NCBI GenBank assembly: GCA_902496645.1
Contig: CABVBR010000088.1
Location: 1 to 8,637 of the forward strand
Direction of reading: 5' to 3'
From: an uncultured Collinsella sp.
GTDB taxonomy: Bacteria; Actinomycetota; Coriobacteriia; Coriobacteriales; Coriobacteriaceae
DNA: 8,637 nt
A model generated the notes under the pieces. The model was given only the letters and a program-made list of their open reading frames with translations, did not search any database and was not told where the DNA came from. The first letter of the stretch is position 1. Each line of letters starts with the position of its first letter. Made by a program: the position numbers and the translations under genes. Positions 5,491-8,637 of the stretch are shown in pieces.

Positions 5491-7398
5491 CTAATTCTTA
5501 TCGGAGGCTTCGGCCTCGGCTGACTGTTCGGCGGTTTTCTCGGAATCTGACTCGGAGGTGGATTTCTGATCGGTGTTGTCGCGAATCGTTTGCGCGTCAA
5601 TCACCTGACGGGTCTGCTCCTCGTCAATCTGATGGCGGTACTTGGAAATGGTGTCCTGCGCATCGTCGACACTCGTTTGCGGAATGCCTGCCTTCAGGCG
5701 GTTTTGCGTGTCTTCGGGCAGGTCGGACAGCTTGATGCTGGTTTCGCTCTCGAGCCAGTGGAGCTCGACCCCGAGCGTCTTGCCGGGCAGGCCGCGCCAG
5801 ACGGCGACATTGCCGTGGTAGGTTCCCAAGTAATAGGAGCCGGTGACGCCCGTGTATGCCCAGATGCCTGCTACCAGCACAAAGACAAGGGCCAAGACGG
5901 TGGCGATGGTGACATTGCGGCGTCGGACGCGTTTTGCCTCGCGCATGACGCCGTCGTCGACCAGGTCGACGACCACCACGGTCACATTGTCGTGGCCGCC
6001 GGCGGCGAGCGCCGCGTCCACCAAGTTGTCGACACAGATCTGTGCGCTCGAGGACTGCGTAGCGATGTTCTCGATATCGCTATCGGGAATCATGCTCGAA
6101 AGACCGTCGGAGCACAGAATCAGGCGGTCGCCTTCCTCGATGTGCAGGGTAAAGTGGTCGGCATACATGGCGGGATCCGAGCCCAGCGCGCGGGTGATGA
6201 CCGAGCGGTTGGGGTGGACGCGGGCCTCGTCGGCCGTAATCTCGCCGGCATCCACGAGCTCCTCCACGTAGGAGTGGTCGCGGGTCACGCGGATGAGCGT
6301 ACCCTCGTGGAGCAGGTAGGCGCGCGAGTCGCCCACGTGGGCGATGGCGAGCGTGTCGTTTTCGATGTAGGCGCAGGTGGCCGTGCATCCCATGCCGGGT
6401 TTGCCCAGGCCGTTGAGGGCGGCCTCGATCACGGCGGCGTTGGCGGCCTCGACGGCTGCGGCTAGGCGCGCGGCGTCGGCGGACTGCGGCGCCGTCTTGG
6501 CGATGGTCTCGACGGCGATGGAGGATGCCACCTCGCCGGCGGCGTGTCCTCCCATGCCGTCGCACACGCAAAAGAGCGGCGACTGCACCAGATAGGAGTC
6601 CTCATTGTGCGGGCGTACGCATCCGACGTCGGAACGGGCGCCCCACATAAGCTGCGTGGTGGTGCCGGCGTCGTAGGTCGAGTCGGTCTCGATGCGCTCG
6701 TCGGTCAGCGGCTCAAAGCTCATGGTCGAGCCGGGATCTTTGAGCTTTGCCTCCACGGCGGCGACATCGATCTCGGCGGTGTCGCCGGGGGAGACGGTGT
6801 CGGCATCGTCTCCCGACTCGGCGTCGGAGATGTCCGGAAGGTTGAGGTCTTCGGTCACGCGGTCGGCGGGATCGGCAGGATCGGCGTCCTGCTGCGGCTC
6901 GACGGCCGTCGGCTCGGGCGTCGCAAAGTGCGACGGCGCGGGCGAGCTCTGGGGTTGAGCGTAGGGCTCGGGGGCTGCGGCGGGCGCGGCGGCGGGCTGC
7001 TCGACTTCGGCAGGCGTTGCGGATGCGGGTGCCGCCTCGCTTGCCGGGGCGACGGGGAATACCGGCGCGGCAGGCTCGGGGGCTGCAAACACGGCAGCGC
7101 TCTCGCTGATCGCCTCGGCGACGGGCTCAGCAAAGTGAGCCGGCGCGGGCGTTGCCTCCGGTTCCGCGGGCTGCTCGGCAGCATGGGCGCCGATGGGGGC
7201 GTCGAGTTGCTCGGTGTCGGCGTCCTCGTCATCGACGAGCGCCGGATATTCTTGAGTTACATGCGAAAGAGGCAGGGAGAACACCGTGTCCTCGGGCTCC
7301 ACGGTCGCAGGGCGCGCCGGAGCGGCATGAGCCGGCGCGGCTGTGGGGGCAGCCGGCGTCTCGGGCATGGTTGCGGACTTGTTCTCCTCGTCGATCAT
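5491..7398 (-). CDS. pstP: membrane-anchored PP2C-family phosphatase PstP with long N-terminal extension
   Basis: Metal-dependent Ser/Thr phosphatase that reverses PknB phosphorylation. The PP2C domain (about 248-482) keeps the expected motifs: SDVGCVRPHNED (256-267), CDGMGGH with Asp280, HVGDSRAYL with Asp357, SDGL with Asp431 and GGHDN with Asp470. A basic stretch (RVRRR) and one membrane helix (about 495-515) follow, then about 120 extracellular residues ending in a Ser/Glu-rich tail. The organisation matches mycobacterial PstP except for the first 245 or so residues. That region is acidic, Pro/Ala-rich and presumably disordered, and it is absent from the 514-aa M. tuberculosis protein, whose catalytic domain is at the N-terminus. 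The extension contains a repeated motif, PAPxHFAxP, at 84-92 and 153-161. The start ATG overlaps the fhaB stop by 4 nt (ATGA), with AAGGTG upstream, so translation is probably coupled. Met11 is a less likely start. Confidence 0.94.
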   Translation of the reverse strand: MIDEENKSATMPETPAAPTAAPAHAAPARPATVEPEDTVFSLPLSHVTQEYPALVDDEDADTEQLDAPIGAHAAEQPAEPEATPAPAHFAEPVAEAISESAAVFAAPEPAAPVFPVAPASEAAPASATPAEVEQPAAAPAAAPEPYAQPQSSPAPSHFATPEPTAVEPQQDADPADPADRVTEDLNLPDISDAESGDDADTVSPGDTAEIDVAAVEAKLKDPGSTMSFEPLTDERIETDSTYDAGTTTQLMWGARSDVGCVRPHNEDSYLVQSPLFCVCDGMGGHAAGEVASSIAVETIAKTAPQSADAARLAAAVEAANAAVIEAALNGLGKPGMGCTATCAYIENDTLAIAHVGDSRAYLLHEGTLIRVTRDHSYVEELVDAGEITADEARVHPNRSVITRALGSDPAMYADHFTLHIEEGDRLILCSDGLSSMIPDSDIENIATQSSSAQICVDNLVDAALAAGGHDNVTVVVVDLVDDGVMREAKRVRRRNVTIATVLALVFVLVAGIWAYTGVTGSYYLGTYHGNVAVWRGLPGKTLGVELHWLESETSIKLSDLPEDTQNRLKAGIPQTSVDDAQDTISKYRHQIDEEQTRQVIDAQTIRDNTDQKSTSESDSEKTAEQSAEAEASDKN

Positions 7399-7811
7399 CG
7401 ACGGTTCACCTTCATGACCACGTCGCCAATCTGGACCTCGTCACCCTCGCGCAGCGTTGCGGGCTCCACCAGCTGACGGCCGTTAACGAGCGTGCCGTTC
7501 AGCGAGTTGAGGTCTTCGATGATGAGTGCCGGGCCCTGCAGCGAAAAGCGTGCGTGCGAGGCCGAGACAAACGGCTCGTTGATGCAGATGTCCGAGGACG
7601 GCGAGCGGCCCACGATGACGGGGCCGAGCATGTCTACATGGATGCCACGGATGCCGCGCGGACCCTTGTCCACATCGATCGTCCAGATAGCGGAGTCGCG
7701 GCGCTGGCCGCGTACGAGTCCTACGCCGGTTTTCATGACGGCGAACAGGAAGATGTAGAGCAGGGCGACCAGGACGATGCGGCCTGCAAAAAGGACGATA
7801 TCGATGTTCAT
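7395..7811 (-). CDS. fhaB: membrane-anchored FHA-domain protein FhaB (FipA type)
   Basis: A small phosphothreonine-binding adaptor. The 138-aa product has an N-terminal membrane helix (about 4-26) followed by a cytoplasmic FHA domain (about 60-138). Phosphopeptide-contact residues are visible: GRS (68-70), VSASHARF with His86, and NSLNGT (102-107). Size and layout match mycobacterial FhaB/FipA, which is linked to division and to PknA/PknB signalling in that genus. The gene starts 6 nt after the fhaA stop, with AGGGGA (7821-7826) inside the last fhaA codons as ribosome binding site, 9 nt from the ATG. It ends in a 4-nt overlap with pstP. Its natural ligand here is unknown; autophosphorylated PknB or the juxtamembrane Thr residues of that kinase are plausible. 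Confidence 0.93.
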   Translation of the reverse strand: MNIDIVLFAGRIVLVALLYIFLFAVMKTGVGLVRGQRRDSAIWTIDVDKGPRGIRGIHVDMLGPVIVGRSPSSDICINEPFVSASHARFSLQGPALIIEDLNSLNGTLVNGRQLVEPATLREGDEVQIGDVVMKVNRR

Positions 7812-7817
7812 AAGCGA

Positions 7818-8637
7818 CTATCCCCTAAATTCAAAGGTGCTCAGGCCAAACGTCAGCAGGTCGCCGTTGCGCAGCGGGCAGCGCGTGATGCGGCGGTTGT
7901 TGACGAGCGTGCCGTTGGTGGAATTGAGGTCCTCGATCGACCAGTCCGAACCGGTAAAGGTGAGCTGGGCGTGACGGCGCGACACGTTGGGGTCGCGCAG
8001 GGCGATGTCCGAAACCGAACGCTCGCGACCGATGGTCACCTGCGCGGAAGTGATGCTGTGGCTCTCGCCGCTCACGACGTCGACGAGCTGGGCGAGCGGG
8101 CGCTGCGGGGCGCGGGTGCTCGCCATGTTAGAGGCAATACCGGCCGCGGCGCCAAGGCCTACGGCGGCGCCGGTTGCGGCGGCTCCGCCCATACCGGCGA
8201 GGGCGTCACGAGAGACGGTCTGCGGCACGGGGATGGGCGCGGCGGGGTCGGGAACGTTGGGCGCAAAGGGATCGGCCACGGCGAGCGGGTCGGGAGCGGC
8301 GGCACGGGGCGTCGGCTGCTGGGGCATGGCGGCGGGGCGCTGTTGCTGCGGAGCGGCGAATTGCTGCTTACCGGCGCGGGGAGCGCTTGCGGCGCGGCTT
8401 GCGGCCGAGTTGTTCTGGCCCAGGCCATTCTGGTAGGCGCGCTCTTCCTCGTACAGACGACCGAGCGTGGGGGCGTCGACGTTCTCGGCAAAGACCGAGA
8501 ACTTACCGGCACGCAGCTGCGGGTCGATCATAAAGCGAACGAGGGGCTCTCCGACAAACACATAGCGGCGCTTTTCGGCCTGTGCCTTCACAAACTCGCG
8601 GACTTCGCGCGAAAGCTCGGGGTAGAACGGGGCGAGC
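7818..8637 (-). CDS. fhaA: FHA-domain protein FhaA with DUF3662 domain, 5' end missing
   Basis: The last 272 codons are visible and the frame runs off the right edge (first complete codon ends at 8636). Residues 1 to about 54 of the visible part match the end of the DUF3662 domain of FhaA-type proteins (RRYVFVGEPLVRF...DPQLRAGKFSV). A Gln/Pro/Ala-rich linker follows, then a Gly/Ala-rich mildly hydrophobic stretch (about 146-172), then a C-terminal FHA domain (about 184-272) with GRE (203-205), SRRH (219-222) and NSTNGT (238-243), all needed for phosphothreonine binding. In mycobacteria FhaA binds phosphorylated MviN/MurJ and tunes lipid II export, so a cell-wall role is expected. A GTG at 8589-8591 lies within the DUF3662 region, with the same domain continuing upstream, so it is not the start. 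It is the most upstream gene of the operon in view. Confidence 0.93.
   Translation of the reverse strand, partial: LAPFYPELSREVREFVKAQAEKRRYVFVGEPLVRFMIDPQLRAGKFSVFAENVDAPTLGRLYEEERAYQNGLGQNNSAASRAASAPRAGKQQFAAPQQQRPAAMPQQPTPRAAAPDPLAVADPFAPNVPDPAAPIPVPQTVSRDALAGMGGAAATGAAVGLGAAAGIASNMASTRAPQRPLAQLVDVVSGESHSITSAQVTIGRERSVSDIALRDPNVSRRHAQLTFTGSDWSIEDLNSTNGTLVNNRRITRCPLRNGDLLTFGLSTFEFRG

Noticed and set aside
5475..5600. Extended N-terminus of rodA-pbpA from an ATG at 5600
   Set aside because: It overlaps the 3' end of pstP and encodes a Pro/Arg/Lys-rich tail unlike any SEDS N-terminus. The ATG at 5474 has a good ribosome binding site in the intergenic gap.
6855..7232. CRISPR or tandem-repeat array suggested by the repetitive Pro/Ala codons
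   Set aside because: There are no regularly spaced identical DNA repeats. The repetition is at the amino-acid composition level inside the pstP frame.
6544..7476. Long plus-strand frame (310 codons) opposite pstP and the end of fhaB
   Set aside because: It is Gly/Arg-rich low-complexity translation of the strand opposite the Pro/Ala-rich extension, a codon-bias artefact.
8589..8591. GTG as the start of fhaA
   Set aside because: DUF3662-like sequence continues in frame upstream to the window edge, so the gene is simply truncated by the window.

Overview
The window looks like chromosome of a high-GC Gram-positive bacterium of the Actinomycetota, most probably a Coriobacteriia member of the Collinsella type. 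That placement is inferred from gene order, GC-rich codon use and gene content. It rests on no database search.

Most of the window (534-8637, minus strand) is the actinobacterial cell-wall growth and Ser/Thr-kinase signalling locus. In transcription order it reads fhaA (5' end off the right edge), fhaB, pstP, a fused rodA-pbpA gene, and pknB. Spacing is tight: 6 nt between fhaA and fhaB, a 4-nt ATGA overlap between fhaB and pstP, 16 nt between pstP and rodA-pbpA, then 132 nt before pknB. A strong 15-bp hairpin with a T tract (441-481) ends the operon. Mycobacterium tuberculosis has the related order fhaA-fhaB-pstP-rodA-pbpA-pknA-pknB. Here rodA and pbpA are one 956-codon reading frame, and pknA is absent between it and pknB. 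The expected circuit is as follows: PknB senses peptidoglycan fragments through four extracellular PASTA domains, PstP reverses its phosphorylation, the FHA proteins bind the phosphothreonines, and the RodA-PbpA fusion polymerises and crosslinks peptidoglycan.

The left end (1-355) is different. It is about 44% GC over 61-310 and holds only the first 19 codons of an unrecognised minus-strand gene, an 18-bp perfect palindrome and a hairpin terminator. It stops exactly at a 45-nt fragment (311-355) that reads as the 3' part of a tRNA-Arg(CCT), from anticodon loop to CCA, with no 5' half before it. This is what a tyrosine-recombinase attachment site looks like at the far end of an integrated element. 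The tRNA's probable terminator (367-393) follows. Positions 356-533 hold only the two convergent terminators.

The two points most worth following are the natural RodA-PbpA fusion, with all catalytic motifs kept in both halves, and the tRNA-derived att site with an element end beside it. Secondary points are a roughly 240-residue acidic Pro/Ala-rich extension in front of the PstP phosphatase domain and an Asp in place of one activation-loop Thr in PknB.
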